Shown here: piece by piece, positions 29,350 through 41,749 of the stretch
Position numbering within the stretch: position 1 is the stretch's first letter
How the letters are laid out: each line of letters starts with the position of its first letter
Source: Catonia carolina
Lineage: Eukaryota > Arthropoda > Insecta > Hemiptera > Achilidae
Reading direction: 5' to 3'
Length of the DNA stretch: 64,000 nucleotides
Assembly (NCBI GenBank): GCA_035578175.1
Contig: JAQMRL010000008.1
Location: 92,306,541-92,370,540 of the forward strand
Translations under genes and position numbers: made by a program
The notes under the pieces: model-generated
Told to the model about the DNA's origin: nothing
Seen by the model: the letters and a program-made list of their open reading frames with translations, nothing else
Databases searched by the model: none

Positions 29350-30609
29350 AAAAAAAATCTAGTGTGAAACACTCACACGACTTTCTCTTGTTGTTTAGGT
29401 CAACAACCGAAAGAACCTCCAGAGGTTTTACCAAGTAAAAACGAGAAGTGAGTTGGTTTACTATTGCCTTCCTCACATAAGTTAAAAGAGTATGCTTATC
29501 AGCATGCCAGGCCCCCCGAAAAGCACCCACTTTCCACTCTGCAAATGACACCTTCACTTTATTCACTACAGGGTCTGGCTGTATAGTGAAATTCGTAACT
29601 TTTAGAGGAGATAACTCTGACTAGTGTCTTTTACACCTCTACCTCTTCTGTTCTTAAATAGTTCAATCATATATTTGGCTGGCTATGTGATAAGAAACAG
29701 AACTATTTTTTGTAGCCCTGGAACCAACAGATCGAGTGCAATTAATTTAACAGTCCACCTGCCCGATACGGGCAATAACTTTCCATTGCCAATGAAAATA
29801 ATGAAAAATATAACCTTATATTACTAATGAAACATTAGAAATAAACAAAAACTGACCTCAATAAACATAACCTTACTTTAATCATGAGTGAATTATGCAA
29901 AATGAAAGTCAACTTCAGTTTGGCTTAAAAATACAGAAAATCACTCTTTCACGCTAAACTAGGCTCTGTAGAGAAAAATGCTCTAAATACAAGTTGTAGA
30001 CCTTTTAATTTCCTATAAATCTGATTATACACTTTTGTCTTAAAATGCATACTGCGGCCGAAATTTTAAAAAATCGATATTTTTACAGACTTTCATGGAA
30101 AAAAAATCATTAAATTACCGCTAAACTAAGCGTTATACAAAAAAATGTTAGGGATAAAGTTGTATATTTCTAAATTGTCTACAACTTTTACTATACAACT
30201 CTGGGCTAAAATGCATATTAAGGCACTCCACTCTGCAAATGACATCTTAAACCGTTTTTTTCTACGAGAGAACAGTCTCCCCAAGAATTTCAGCAGACAT
30301 GGCGCTTCCTTTATCTAGTAGAGCATAAAAAAATGAGAAATGACACAAATAAACTACTACTTCCGGTTGACCGATTTTGATAAAAATGTTTGTGTCGGGT
30401 CCCGTAGTAGTATCTAACTTAAGTTTGTACGATGTTTCGTTCTTGAGATATTTTGTTCACACACACAAACACACAGACCAACCGCTAAAAACGTGTTTTT
30501 TTGTTCAGGGGGAAAACGTGTAGATCCGGTGAAAACTCGATTTCGAAAAATCGACATGAAAACAATACTTTCCTTCATATATATTCATATAGGCAAAAGA
30601 AAGTAAAAA
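29350..30609 (-). mobile_element. Family G element split by a family A insertion
   Basis: The hairpin end is at 29350-29390 and the rest of the element at 29778-30609. A full-length family A copy lies between. GACTTTCTCTTG before the insert and AACTTTCCATTG after it look like a slightly diverged target-site duplication of ~11 bp. Confidence 0.8.
29390..29777 (+). repeat. Family A copy nested in family G
   Basis: It runs from GTTGTTTAGGTC to GCCCGATACGGGCAA. The nesting shows that A moved after this G copy was in place. The 5' hairpin is degenerate here (AACCGAAAGAACC). Confidence 0.8.
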
Positions 30610-31407
30610 CAAGAACAATAATGAACGGTTAAAAAAATAAGAAACAGATACGAAACATAAAAAAATGTCAAGTATTTATGCTAAAAGTTTTATACTTTAA
30701 ACTTTACAGTAACTGAAACAAACAGCAACAGTACTTGTGTGTGCATACACCTAAAATAAGCACAACGCAACTTTAAGACAAATCAAAACAGGCACTGTAC
30801 GACTTTTACACTAAAAATACCGAAGTAAACTGGAAACCTCAAACCTCGATTTCAGCTCAAAACAAATAAATAACAACAAAGTTTAGCTTGGACATGTGTG
30901 CGGTGAAAACTAGTTAGTTACACCATTTACGTGTTGAAAGTTCTAAAATCACGTTAGAATCGCTCGTTCTCAGCAACCTACGTTGAAACTTAAATAGATT
31001 AGTTATATCGGCTTTTAATAAACTTCCATTCATTTTTAATTCAATTTTCAAACTTCTCGATACGTTCTACCATTTGATTTTATTTTGAAAATTTAATTTA
31101 CATTACTAATACTAAACCGATGTCCGGGTAAAATTAATTATTGCCTTATTAAAACAGTAACGATAAAAGAATACTGTACATGAACAGTTTTAAATTGTAA
31201 AGTTACTTCTAATAATTTTGATTACTAATTTTATTCCCCTCAGTAATAAAAAATTCAAATATTTTAATCTAAAACATTACAATTGTAGACATTGTCTTTT
31301 ATTAATTTAACACTGTCCTGCATAACCATCTGTGAATACCATACATAAACTGTTGGTAAAAAAAATGTAGGCCTAACTCGTACAACTCCCATGACGATAG
31401 TAGAAAA
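30610..31407. other. Unassigned AT-rich spacer
   Basis: No gene or repeat recognised. Confidence 0.3.
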
Positions 31408-31740
31408 GATTTTCTTTTTGTAATCCCTAATTTGTGTACGTTGCAATCTGTTCAATTCAGAACAATAAGCAACCCCATGACCCAATGAGATGAGGATGAT
31501 GTGTATGACGTGTAAATGAGGTGTAGTCTTGTACAGACCCAGGTCGACCATTCCTAAGAGAGTATGGTTAATTGAACCCCAACCATCAAAGTACACCGGT
31601 AACCACTGTCTAGCATTCAAATCCGTATGAAAGTAACTACCTTTACAAGGATTTGAACCAGGAACCTTCGTCTCCGAAAATCAGCTGTTTAACAGCTGAT
31701 TTTGGCGACAACTTTACCTCTAGACCAACCCGGTGGGTTA
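31408..31740 (-). mobile_element. tRNA-derived SINE, family F, full length
   Basis: Read on the minus strand it starts ACCGGGTTGGTCTAGAGGTA (A box) and has the B box TGGTTCAAATCC 75-80 nt further on. Between them lies an almost perfect palindrome (AATCAGCTGTT then AACAGCTGATT). The ~210 bp body and a short A-rich tail follow. Copies are at 33400-33600, 35445-35729, 35776-36092 and 58914-59236. Confidence 0.85.
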
Positions 31741-31794
31741 AGATTGTCACAACAAAATCCAACTTAATACCCATTGGAGATGGTAGTTTTTCTT

Positions 31795-32090
31795 GTTTTT
31801 TTTGTCATAAGTCTCTCGACTGGTTTAACACAGTTCTCCAAGCTGTTATATCTTGGGCAAGTCGTTTCATATCTATATAACTGTAACACCCTACATCTTT
31901 TGTAATTTGCTTTATACGAGTATATTCTAACTTCTGTCTCCCCCCACAATGCACTCCCTCAATATTACCCTCCATTATTGATATACAATACCTGGATGTC
32001 TTCAGATATGCCCCACTAGCCTATCCCATCTTCTGATAAGATGATTCCATTTTTTTTTCATTCACTCGCCTAAGAACCTTGAATTTTGTC
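31795..32090 (-). pseudogene. Non-LTR retrotransposon RT C-terminal relic
   Basis: Antisense relative of 2443-2787. The sequence complementary to the SNQSRD end, to LAQD and to the GGHILRHPGI region is recognisable with frameshifts. It sits ~55 bp from a SINE F head. Confidence 0.65.
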
Positions 32091-33399
32091 ATAAACCCAT
32101 AAGGATTACTTTTAATAAATAGATGGTAGCAGCTAAAAGAAGATTAACGAATCTGTGGATTAAAGAACGGACTCAAAATCAAGCATCTTCTTCACCGAAG
32201 AAAAATTCTGATCCGACCCAACTCTCTACCTACCGTTAGCATCTTAATTCAATAAACAACAAATAAAACAAATAAACGATCACTTATATAGTTTAGAAGA
32301 GAATTTTCATTCGCGTAAATGAATGTAAATTATAAAACAATTTAAAAGATAATCAGAACATTAATAACCGTGTTGAAGTTATAACCAATTAAGTAAATAA
32401 ATTAAAAATTCTTTTTGATGATTTAGGAAGCAAAGGTTTTCACCGGAATATGAAAACAGATTTGTTACACCTTAGTATACAGTAAATTTTATGTAAAGTA
32501 GGGACAAAGTGTGAGTGGATGGAACTCGAAGTAGCAATTTAATGAGCCCTTGTTAAGGAAAGCATAAGGGTTGGCGAAAGCATTACTGGGGAAGGAAGAG
32601 TAAGATAGGTGTCTGAACGAGAGAGAGAAAGAGGGGGAGAGAGCCATTGAGAGATAGTTCAGTTTGCACAGAGGTTGGAATGAATGTGCAGAGAGTGGAC
32701 TGTGTGGTGGAAGTGGTCAGTAGGTAAGGGAGCATAATACATGGGTATCTGCAGGTGCTGAAATATTAAGAGGACGTACGATTCCCTCCCTGGAGTCTCA
32801 CCCCTAACCTACTACACCCATACCACCCACCAACCCTTTCAGAAACACCCCGACACTCTGATTTGGCCTCGGACTACCACAAAACCAAACCACACCTCAA
32901 CCTATCAAACCGATTGCTTCAACGTTTTCCAGTCCAAAATAATTTAACTTACCAAATAATTTATAAATTTATTATACAAATAAAATTATCTACCGATAAA
33001 TATATGGTACATCAAGGGATCCGATCCTAGAAAACTCTACCAACGGAGAACACATTAGATATTCTACACGTTTACTTCGAGAGATGTACTGCCACCAACG
33101 AAGAAATCTATCTTCTATTACGACACCTAAATAAATAGCGAACTGATCAAACGTAAATTTTTAAACACCCATAAATTTTCTCGTTCTTATTTCAATTTAT
33201 AATGCCGATTTTACAACAGCCGTTTTAAAAATCTAAAAATCTTATCGTTGCAGGTCACTAGATATTACAACGGGTTATTTTACCAAATAAAATATGTATT
33301 CGTCGGCTAAATTAACAAACCACATAATTTTTAATTCCCGGTTTAAATATTTTTCTTTTAAGGAAAAGAGATACAGTTTATTTTAATCTTTAAATGATA
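32091..33399. other. Unassigned DNA with a purine-rich stretch
   Basis: A GAGA-rich stretch lies at about 32617-32656 and a C-rich stretch at 32780-32910. Open frames are short. No host gene is recognisable. Confidence 0.3.
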
Positions 33400-33600
33400 T
33401 ACGTTGGAATCTGTTCAATTTAAGGACAATAAGTAATCCCATGACCTAATGAGATGAGAATGATATGACGATATACAACGTGAAAATGGGGTGTGGTCTT
33501 GTACAGACTCAGGCCGACTATTCCTGAGAAAGTTTCGTTAATTGAACCCCAATTATCAAAGTGCACTGGTAACCACTGTCTAGTATTCAAATCTGAGACT
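33400..33600 (-). mobile_element. SINE family F, body only (head missing)
   Basis: It matches the 3' body of family F (TGTGGTCTTGTACAGACTC; TAACCACTGTCTAGTATTC). The tRNA head is absent. Confidence 0.75.
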
Positions 33601-33752
33601 TAATGCACGTATTTATACTAATAATAAAAACAAAGCACGCGAGAGAGTAAACAAATACATAAGGTTAGTTATAAATTTTATTGAAAAAATCTGGTATGAA
33701 ACACTCACAGGACTTTCTCTTGCTAATGTAAATAATGAAAAGTACAACCTAT

Positions 33753-34372
33753 TGTCACCGTCGCCCCCTTTGATTAAGTTCTGTGCTGCCGGCTAGCAAA
33801 GCTTCCGACGTAGGGACAGAGAGCCGCCAATAGTTCCGAGAGGGGTGGTAGGCTTGTGACGGCGTGCCGACGGAGGCTTTTGTCATCAAGGCCGAGCCAG
33901 TAACCGCCTCCTACCACAGCGCTCTTGGCGACTATAAAAAGAGCGCTCCACTGACCCAAGAGATTCAATTCCAATCCAGACAGCATCGACAAGATATCCA
34001 CCATCGGGACACGGCTACCGGACTCGAGCAAAGACTAATCGACGACCCCGCAAGAGAGAAGATGATGCTTCCGCTCGCCGACCCGTCACCGTAAGCCGTC
34101 GACCGGACCGTCATCGCCCACTGACGCGAGCGATGCCCACAGCGGTCCCTCGACCGAGCCTAACGCCCACCGGATCCGACGAAGCAGCCATTGACGCACT
34201 ACTTCGAGGGAAGAAGATGACGTCTCCGCTAGACGACGACACGCCGTGTCGCCCAGCCTCCGACTACGACCGACGCTTCCCATCAAGACGACCACCGCTT
34301 AAACGGCCTTTTTCAGGGCCACCAAAATACAAAGGTTTCTACTCGCCACTTTAATGTCGCCATCCGGTGACA
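33753..34372 (+). mobile_element. Solo LTR (620 bp) with CTAT target-site duplication
   Basis: It begins TGTCACCG and ends CGGTGACA, a perfect 8 bp inverted terminus of the TG...CA type. CTAT stands on both sides (33749-33752 and 34373-34376). A TATA box (TATAAAAA, 33933-33940) lies ~180 bp in, giving a plausible U3 on the + strand. It is markedly GC-richer than its surroundings and disrupts a family G copy. A 4 bp duplication fits Gypsy-type integration, but BEL/Pao (usually 5 bp) is not excluded. Short frames inside it are not genes. Confidence 0.82.
33933..33940 (+). promoter_or_regulatory. TATA box of the solo LTR
   Basis: TATAAAAA in a GC-rich context inside the LTR, the expected position for the retroelement core promoter. 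Confidence 0.55.
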
Positions 34373-35045
34373 CTATGTTTACGTAAATGTAAAATGAAAA
34401 ACATACATAATTTTAATCATGGGTGAATGACGCAAAATGAAAACCAACCTCTAATGGACTAAAAAATAAGAAAAATCACTGATTGCCTCAACTAAACCAG
34501 GCTCGTAAAGAAAAAACTTTAAATAAAATTTTTTAGGATTTTTAATTTCCTATAACTATATTCTGAAATACATACTAAGGTCGCAATCTTAAAAATCCCA
34601 TTTTTTACTGATTTTTAGAAAAAAATACAGAAAATCGCCAACTGACGCTAAATTCAGCGTTGTAGAAAAAATATTTTACTTTTTATAACGTTCTACAACT
34701 TTAATAATATAAGTACATTTTCCCCCCTAAACTGCATATTAAGGTAGCCAATCCTAAAAAAACCATTTTTATTAGGCCTACAAAAGCACATCCTCCCAAA
34801 AATTTCAGCAGACATTACGCTAATCTTATCCTAACCTTATCCTACCTCGTAAAGCGTAAAAATTTATCAACTGAGGCGATTTAAAACAAAATCGTAGTGA
34901 CCGTCTTTGAGAAAATCTAACGAACAAACTGCTACTTCGGGTTGACTAACTTTGACGAAAATATTCGTATCGGATCCCCTTGTAGTACGCACTTAATTTA
35001 AGTTCAAAGTTTCAACTTGCTACGCTATTTCATTTCATAAAATTT

Positions 35046-35048
<3 letters not shown>

Positions 35049-35125
<77 letters not shown>

Positions 35126-35149
35126 TCACACACACACACACACACACAA
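35049..35149 (+). repeat. (CA)n microsatellite, ~100 bp
   Basis: CA dinucleotides with a single ATT interruption near 35124, at the standard microsatellite position of the surrounding G copy. Confidence 0.95.
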
Positions 35150-35444
35150 AACCAATAGCTAAAAACAGGGTTCAGGGGGCCTGAAAATGTATTTCCGGTA
35201 AAAACTCGATTTCGGAAAATCGACATGAAAACAATACTTTCCTTCCTTACATTGTAAGGGAAGAAAAAATAAAAGGACAAATTTTCGGATCATAATTCTC
35301 TATGATACCAAATAACTGGAAAAATGCACCGAAAGAGAACACATTGACGTGAATAAATATCTTGTTTCAAAAATTTTACAAACCCAAATAAATTATTTTC
35401 TATTTATATCAAAACTTAACCGTATTTATATGTTTTTGTTTTTT

Positions 35445-35729
35445 TTATTCCTAATTTGTGTAAGTTGCAATCTGTTCTGTTCAATTTAGAACAATAAGCA
35501 ACCCCATGACCCAATGAGATGAGGATGACGTGTATGACGTGTAAATGAGGTGTAGTCTTGTACAGACTCAGGCCAACCATTCCTGAGAAAGTATGGTTAA
35601 TTGAAACCCAACCATCAAAGTACACCGGTAACCACTGTCTAGTATTCAAATCCGTATAAAAGTAACTACCTTTACTGGGCTTTGAACCACGAACCTTCAT
35701 CTCCGAAAATCAGCTGTTAAACAGCTGAT
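35445..35729 (-). mobile_element. SINE family F, head truncated
   Basis: Body plus the B-box region and palindrome, but it stops before the A box. It sits 46 bp from another F copy in the same orientation. Confidence 0.8.
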
Positions 35730-35775
35730 GTTTATTTTAGCACAGAAATGTAAATTATATACTAACCATTTATTC

Positions 35776-36092
35776 CTAATTTGTGTACGTTGCAATCTGT
35801 TCAATTCAGAACAATAGGCCCTAAGCAACCCCATGACCCAATCACATGAGGATGATATGTATGACGTGTAAATGAGGTGTAGTCTTGTACAGACCCAGGC
35901 CGACCATTCCTGAGAGAGTATGGTTAATTAAACCCCAAACATCAAAGTACACCGGTAACCACTGTCTAGTATTCAAATCCGTATAAAAGTAACTACCTTT
36001 ACTAGAATTTGAACCAGGAACCTTCGTCTCCGAAAATCAGCTGTTAAACAGGTGATTTTTGGCGACGACTTTACCTCTAGACCAACCCGGTA
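35776..36092 (-). mobile_element. tRNA-derived SINE, family F, full length
   Basis: Complete head and body. The central palindrome reads ATCAGCTGTTAAACAGGTGA, with one mismatch in an arm. Confidence 0.85.
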
Positions 36093-36672
36093 AAGTAAAT
36101 TAATTTAACAAAATTAAATAAAATAGAGCAAAAAAATTATACACACCAATGGAATCGAGAACCTGTTTTATGAAGTCGGTTTATACCTGAATATAAACTA
36201 GAAACAAATTTGCGTTTCACGTAGTTTATATTGATGCGAGGTATGCGTGACACAGGGAGTAAAACTGTCAAGTGTCGTCAACATCAATGGACATCATTAT
36301 GATCTAATCAATTTTCTATCCCGAGGGATATTGGTATATCCCGTCATGTATTAGGTCATAGTTGTCAGTGTATATGAAAACAATTTTACTGTCACTTTTA
36401 TTTTGTATTCTGATACGTAATTTCATTATTAATAAATAATATTTTAAATGACAATTTTATAGAAACTAAAGTAATACATAATTAGATAATAACTCTCTTG
36501 AGAATTTTCGATAATTCCGTCCGTTAAATTGGAATAAAATGAACTTTAAAACTACATAATACTTTAATTCAATTTCATGAAACACTCCAAGATTATTTTT
36601 CAATAATTTTTTAACATAAAATTTATCTAATTTATAAATTAACTCTATTAGACTTAATAGAAATTAAGTTAT
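36093..36672. other. Unassigned AT-rich spacer
   Basis: A small hairpin (GGGATATTGGTATATCCC) is at about 36333-36350. No gene is recognised. Confidence 0.3.
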
Positions 36673-37385
36673 TTATTTGCCGATGACTTGATACTGCTAC
36701 AAGAGAATGAGGATGACCTGCAGAGAGCACTCTTCATGCTGAACAAATTCTGCAAAGAATATAAATTAACAGTTTCGGCGAAGAAGACAAAGGTAATGGC
36801 ATTCAATGGGAAGGGGGTTGTCAAAAGCAAAATTGTTATGGATAAAAATATTTTGGAACAGATATCCCACTTTCAGTATTAGGTTGAAACATTACATACC
36901 AACAGGATAAAGATGCTTACAATAAGATGCACCGATTTCAGCTAATATGCGGAACTATCCACAGCACCTTAAAAAATAGCACCAGCAAAAACACGAGGGT
37001 GAGATTTTGTAAAATAATAGTAGTGCCGACCCTACTCTATGGCAGTGAAACTTACGTGCTATCAAAGCGAGAGGTGAATAGATTGCAAGCATCTGAAATG
37101 AAATTTCTTCGATATTCGTATGGGTGTAGTAGATAAGATCGTTATAGGATTACCGAGATCAGGAAAGAACTCAACATCTTCTCTATAAACGAAAAGGTAT
37201 CTCAGAACAGAATGCAGTGGTTATAGCATGTGAACAGAATGAGGGAGGATAGGACACCTAAGCAGACACTGGGCTGTAAGTCGGATGGCAGGAGAAAACG
37301 AGGATGCCCGAGAAAGAGATGAGCAGATTTGAGAGGTTCGGAACAGGCAGAGGTGCCTAATCCTTGAAAGGCAGAAGAAGAAGAT
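36673..37385 (+). pseudogene. Non-LTR reverse transcriptase relic: palm FADD box to C-terminus
   Basis: Several frames together encode the second half of an RT. It starts LFADDLILLQENEDDLQRA, with the catalytic FADD box at 36676-36687, then SAKKTKVMAFNGKG and ILEQISHFQY, after which TAG replaces the YLG tyrosine-leucine-glycine region. Past a frame change come NKMHRFQLICGTIHSTLKN, VVPTLLYGSETYVLSKREV and LQASEMKFLRYSYGCSR, then REDRTPKQTLGC and GRRKRGCPRKR, followed by a short GAAGAAGAAG tail. Upstream fingers and endonuclease are absent. It belongs to the same broad group as the relic at 24090. Confidence 0.75.
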
Positions 37386-37598
37386 AAATTAACCCAAATA
37401 AATAAAACGGCTAACGATAGTAAACTTCTCACGAACATTTACAACAACAATAATTTATACATTATTTTCACCTCTAAAAACCGTTAATAAAATACTGCAG
37501 TACTCTAAAATAGTAGTTGTAATTTTATTTGGTGAATGCACCATGGAACTTAGTTATAAAATGTACGTACGATCAGATTTTTTAGTGGATTTTTAACT
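37386..37598. other. Short unassigned spacer
   Basis: No gene or repeat recognised. Confidence 0.3.
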
Positions 37599-37940
37599 GT
37601 TGTTGATAAGGTCATAAGCCGAGAGGCTGATTTGAACCTCTAGAGGCTTTACTAAGTAAAACGAGGAGTGATGTGGTTTACCATTGCCTTCCTCACTGAG
37701 TAGAAAAGTATGCTTATAAGCATGCCCGGCCCTCTGAAAAGTACTCGTATCTACTTTCCATCCTGCAAATAACACCAATAATAATCTGACTAGTGTCTTT
37801 TACATCTCTACCTTTTCTGTTCTTAAACGCTTCATATAATTGGCTGACCATCTGATAAGAAACAGAACTATTTTTTGTAGCCCTGGAACTACCAGATAGG
37901 GTGCAAATAATTTAACACTCCACCTGCCTGTTATAGGCAA
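37599..37940 (+). repeat. Family A copy, near full length with an internal deletion
   Basis: Both ends are recognisable, but about 50 bp are missing in the middle (after CCTGCAAATAACACC). The 5' hairpin reads AGCCGAGAGGCT, keeping a GNRA loop. Confidence 0.8.
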
Positions 37941-38309
37941 GATTTTTAACTATCACATCGTAAATTATTACTAAACCAACAATAAGTATATAACGATGTA
38001 CGTGAAGTTTTAAATTCCCCGACAATTTTGTAATGTGCACATTTACATTTTTACTTACATCCGTAATTTTGGTTTACAGTAGGCGAGTAAAGGCCCACAA
38101 TTTTATTTTAATTTTCTGTATAATACTGTACCTAAGAGATATAATAGACGAGAGATGGCATAAAAATCCAAAACCGATTTCGAGAAAAACTTTTAAGTTT
38201 TAAATTTCTTCACAGGATTACAAATATGTTAATTTTAGATTTACGGAGCCTCCGAACCCCAATTATCTCTAAGCATAAAAGATTTCGTAAACAAAGAGTT
38301 GGAAGAGCC
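37941..38309. other. Unassigned AT-rich spacer
   Basis: No gene or repeat recognised. Confidence 0.3.
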
Positions 38310-38482
38310 AGTAGCATTAGCGTAGTTGGTAAAGTGCTCGCCTCTCATCATGCGGTCTTGGGGTCGAATCCCACTCAGGCACGGTATATTTTTAAACGTT
38401 ACAAAAAATCATTTCATCCTTCAGTTACCAACCCAACGTCGTCGCTAATGACCACTGTAGTTGATGCGACGTTAAATAAACA
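38310..38482 (+). mobile_element. tRNA-derived SINE, family C
   Basis: A box TTAGCGTAGTTGGTAAAGTG, B box GGGGTCGAATCCC (one change) and the shared tail GATGCGACGTTAAATAAA. It matches 12374-12562. Confidence 0.85.
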
Positions 38483-38509
38483 AAGAAAAAAGAGATGGAA
38501 CATTTCGAA

Positions 38510-38695
38510 ATACAATCGTCTCAGGATTAGAAAATTTAAAGAAAAATCTACAACTTTTATTTTTAGAATTTTTCGACAGAGCTTAGTTTAGCGTCAATTA
38601 GTGATTTGACATATTTTTAAGTTCTACAGAGATTGATTTACATTTCGTTACTCACGTTGGCAAGATAAAGTCATGTAAAGGTTTCTCCTAAGATG
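38510..38695 (+). mobile_element. Family G fragment, distal end, diverged
   Basis: TCTACAACTTTTATTT, GAGCTTAGTTTAGCGT and TTGGCAAGATAAAGTCATG are the last part of family G. Confidence 0.65.
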
Positions 38696-39385
38696 TTTTC
38701 TTTTAGTTTAATATATGATTTGTTAATAGTGTACTTAAACACACCCTTCATTAAATATCTTTATCATTATTATACTTTAAAAGAATGGTGTAAAGTTCGT
38801 TTGTTTATCAATTTGTACTATTGTAACAGAACAATGGATAACTTTAGCTGTTATTGTCTTATTTTAAACAGAAATTTAGTAATTTATGTAAATTTTAATG
38901 AATTAAAAATTTAAAGTGTCCTTGTTTTATTAAGCGTTATCTTATACATAGAGTTTAAAGTAATTTCTTTAAAATATATACATAATTATATGAAAATTAG
39001 TTTTCCTAAATGTAAATTCTGATATTTTGGTAATATTACAATTATCTATATATTTCTACATCTTTTTTAAATAACAAATACGTACTTATTGGGTGTTTAA
39101 ATTAACATAAAACATCCAAATTTACAAACTGTTTAACTTAATTGTTTTGTTCGATTTATTCTTTACAAACAAGTTTATAAAGTTCATAGCGCACTGGGTT
39201 ATTTTATGTTCATCAAGTTTTATTTACTGGTTCGAATCATTTTGAATAGGTTTCCTTTGATTTTTTTTAGGTAGTAAGTTTTACGTTAAAAATAGTAAAT
39301 ATGTGGTCGGAAGTCACGTACACAACCTGGCAACATGGATAGTAACGCCCGACCCCGCATGGCCCAATCTATTTTTCAAAATAGA
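38696..39385. other. Unassigned AT-rich spacer
   Basis: Short frames only. No gene recognised. Confidence 0.3.
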
Positions 39386-40195
39386 GGTGAATTTTCACCG
39401 GATATACACTTCAGACCCTCTGAACCCAAAAAAAACATAATTTGAGCAATTGGTCTGTGTGTGAACAGAATATTTCAAGAACGAAACATCGTACAAAGTT
39501 GAAACTTGAAACTTAAGTTATGTACCACTAGAGGACCCGACAAGAACCTTGTGATCAAAATTGGTCAACCGGAAGTAGTAGTTTATTTGTTGTCATTTCT
39601 TACTTTTTGCGATTTTTCAAAAATGCTCCTACGATTTTATTTTAATCGCCTCATTTACTGCATTTTTTTATGCTTAACAATAGCGCCATGTCTGCTGAAA
39701 TTCTCAGGAAGGCTGTGCTCTTGTATAAAAAATGTTTTGTTAACATTCGGACCCTTTACATGCATTTTAGGGCAAAAGTGTATAGAATAAAAGTTGTAAA
39801 AAATTTAAAAGCTACAACTTTTATTTCAAACATTTCTTTGTAGCAATATAATGCTTAGTTTAGAGGTAATTAGTGATTTATGGGTTTTTCGTGAAAATGT
39901 GTAAAAAAATAGATTTTTTCGGCCGTAGAATGAACATAAAATGTAGAAAATTAAAAGATATATAACTTTTATTTTAAGCATTTTTCCCTACACAGCCTAG
40001 TTTAGCGTGAACTAGCGATTTTCCGTATAATTAAGTCAAACTAAAGTTGGTTTTTATTTTGCATCATTCACTCATGATTAAAATAAAGTTATGTTTATTG
40101 AGATTAGTTTTTGTTTATTTCTAATGTTGGGTTATATTGTTCATTATTTTCATTGGCAAAAGAAAACCATGTGAGTGTTCACGCCGGATATTTTT
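39386..40195 (+). mobile_element. Family G element, start truncated, diverged subfamily
   Basis: It starts inside the GTTTTCACCGGAT region and runs to an altered end (GTGAGTGTTCACGCCGGATA). It carries the CACTAGAGGACCCGAC subfamily marker. Confidence 0.75.
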
Positions 40196-40807
40196 GTTTT
40201 GTTTTACGTTCTAGAGACACCATTAAAGTGCAAAGATTGTTCACACTGAAATTAACCACGGATGGAGATGGAATTAGAATAATGAAATTCCTATTCAAAA
40301 TACGTTTAAAAGATAATTACGGAATTACAATATCAATAAAAAAGTAGGGAATTATGAGGTTATTTTTTTTAAAAAAAAACGACGAATCATTCACCTAGAT
40401 AGATAAAATGTATTCAATATAAAGAAAACGCAGTATAATCTGCCATTCTGGTATAATACACGTAATGCGATAGTACTTTTAAAAAATAACTGGATTGGAA
40501 CCTCTCACGATTGCAATGATATTCACTGGCTTGGAAACTAATACGGAGGTAACAATTCAAAAAATGCATTCAATGCTATAAATATAAAACAAAATTTGTT
40601 TTCACAAATACGAACACACACAAACTTACAGGTTAAACAAAATAAAATTTAATCATTTTTACTTCCCTTAAGTTAATTATTGGATTAATTTAAAAATGAC
40701 TTACAAAATAAAATTACTCTTAAAAACTGTAATAAAATAGGCTAATTATACTGCTTATTTTAATAATCATGAATTACCCGAAGAAGTGAATTTGAGTTAT
40801 AAATACT
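40196..40807. other. Unassigned AT-rich spacer
   Basis: No gene or repeat recognised. Confidence 0.3.
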
Positions 40808-41749
40808 TTTACTTTATTTTGCCTATATGAATATATTATATTAGAAGGAAGTATTGTTTTCATGTCGATTTTTCGAAATCGAGTTTTCACCGGATCTACA
40901 CGTTTTCAGACTTCGTGAACCCAAAAAACTTGTTTTTAGCGATTGGTCTATGTGTGTGTTTATGTGTGTGAAAAGAATATCTCAAGAACGGAATATCGTA
41001 CGAACATGAAACTTGAACAGCACTACCGGACCCGGCACGAACATTTTCATCAAAATCGGTCAACCGGTAGTAGTAGTTTTTTTGGTGTAATTTTTCACTT
41101 TTTTGCGATTTTCTCAAAATCGGCTCCTACGATTTTTTTAAAAATCTCGTTATTTACTAAATTTTTTATGCTCTAAAAGATAAGGTAGGCGCCATATCTG
41201 CTGAAATTCTCGGAGAGGCTATTTTCTCGTAAAAATGTTTTTTTAAAGATTGCGGCTTTAATATGCATTTTAGCGCAAAAATGTATATAAGTATGTATTT
41301 AAGTCGCAATCTTAAAAAACAATTTTTTTACGAGAAAACAGCCTCACTAAGAATTTCAGCAGACATGGCGCCTACCGTATCTTGTAGAGCATAAAAAATG
41401 TAGTAAATGAGGCGATTTTATAAAAAAAATCGTAGGAACTTTTTAGAAACTCGCAAAAAAGTGAAAATTGACACGAATAAACTACTACTTCCGGTTGACC
41501 GATTTTTATGAAAATGTTCGTGTCGGAACCTGTAGTGGTATCTAACTTAAGTTTGAAGTTCATACGATGTTCCGTTCTTGAGATATTCGGTTCACACACT
41601 CATACAGACCAATCGCTAAAAACTTTATTTTTGGGTTCAGGGGGTCTGAAAACGTGTAGATCCGATGAAAACTCGATTTCAAAAGATCGACATGAAACCA
41701 ATACTTTCCTTATTACTATATATTCATATAGGCAAGAGAGAGTAAAAAC
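40808..41749. mobile_element. Two family G half-copies in inverted orientation
   Basis: 40808-41289 is the first half of G on the + strand. 41290-41749 is essentially the same half on the minus strand. They meet within the GCATTTTAGCGCAAAA module. The result is a ~940 bp imperfect palindrome with almost no spacer. Confidence 0.8.

Larger units (their letters stand above)
33684..35273 (-). mobile_element. Family G element split by a solo LTR, with a long (CA)n tract
   Basis: The hairpin end is at 33684-33752, a 620 bp LTR intervenes, and the rest of a diverged G copy runs from 34377 to 35273. The microsatellite at 35049-35149 is one of the longest in the family. Confidence 0.75.

Noticed and set aside
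31653..31880. 75 aa frame across a SINE and an RT relic
   Set aside because: Chance fusion over two unrelated repeats in antisense.
33774..34354. Several 69-85 aa frames on both strands in a GC-rich segment
   Set aside because: They lie wholly inside the solo LTR; high GC lowers stop frequency.
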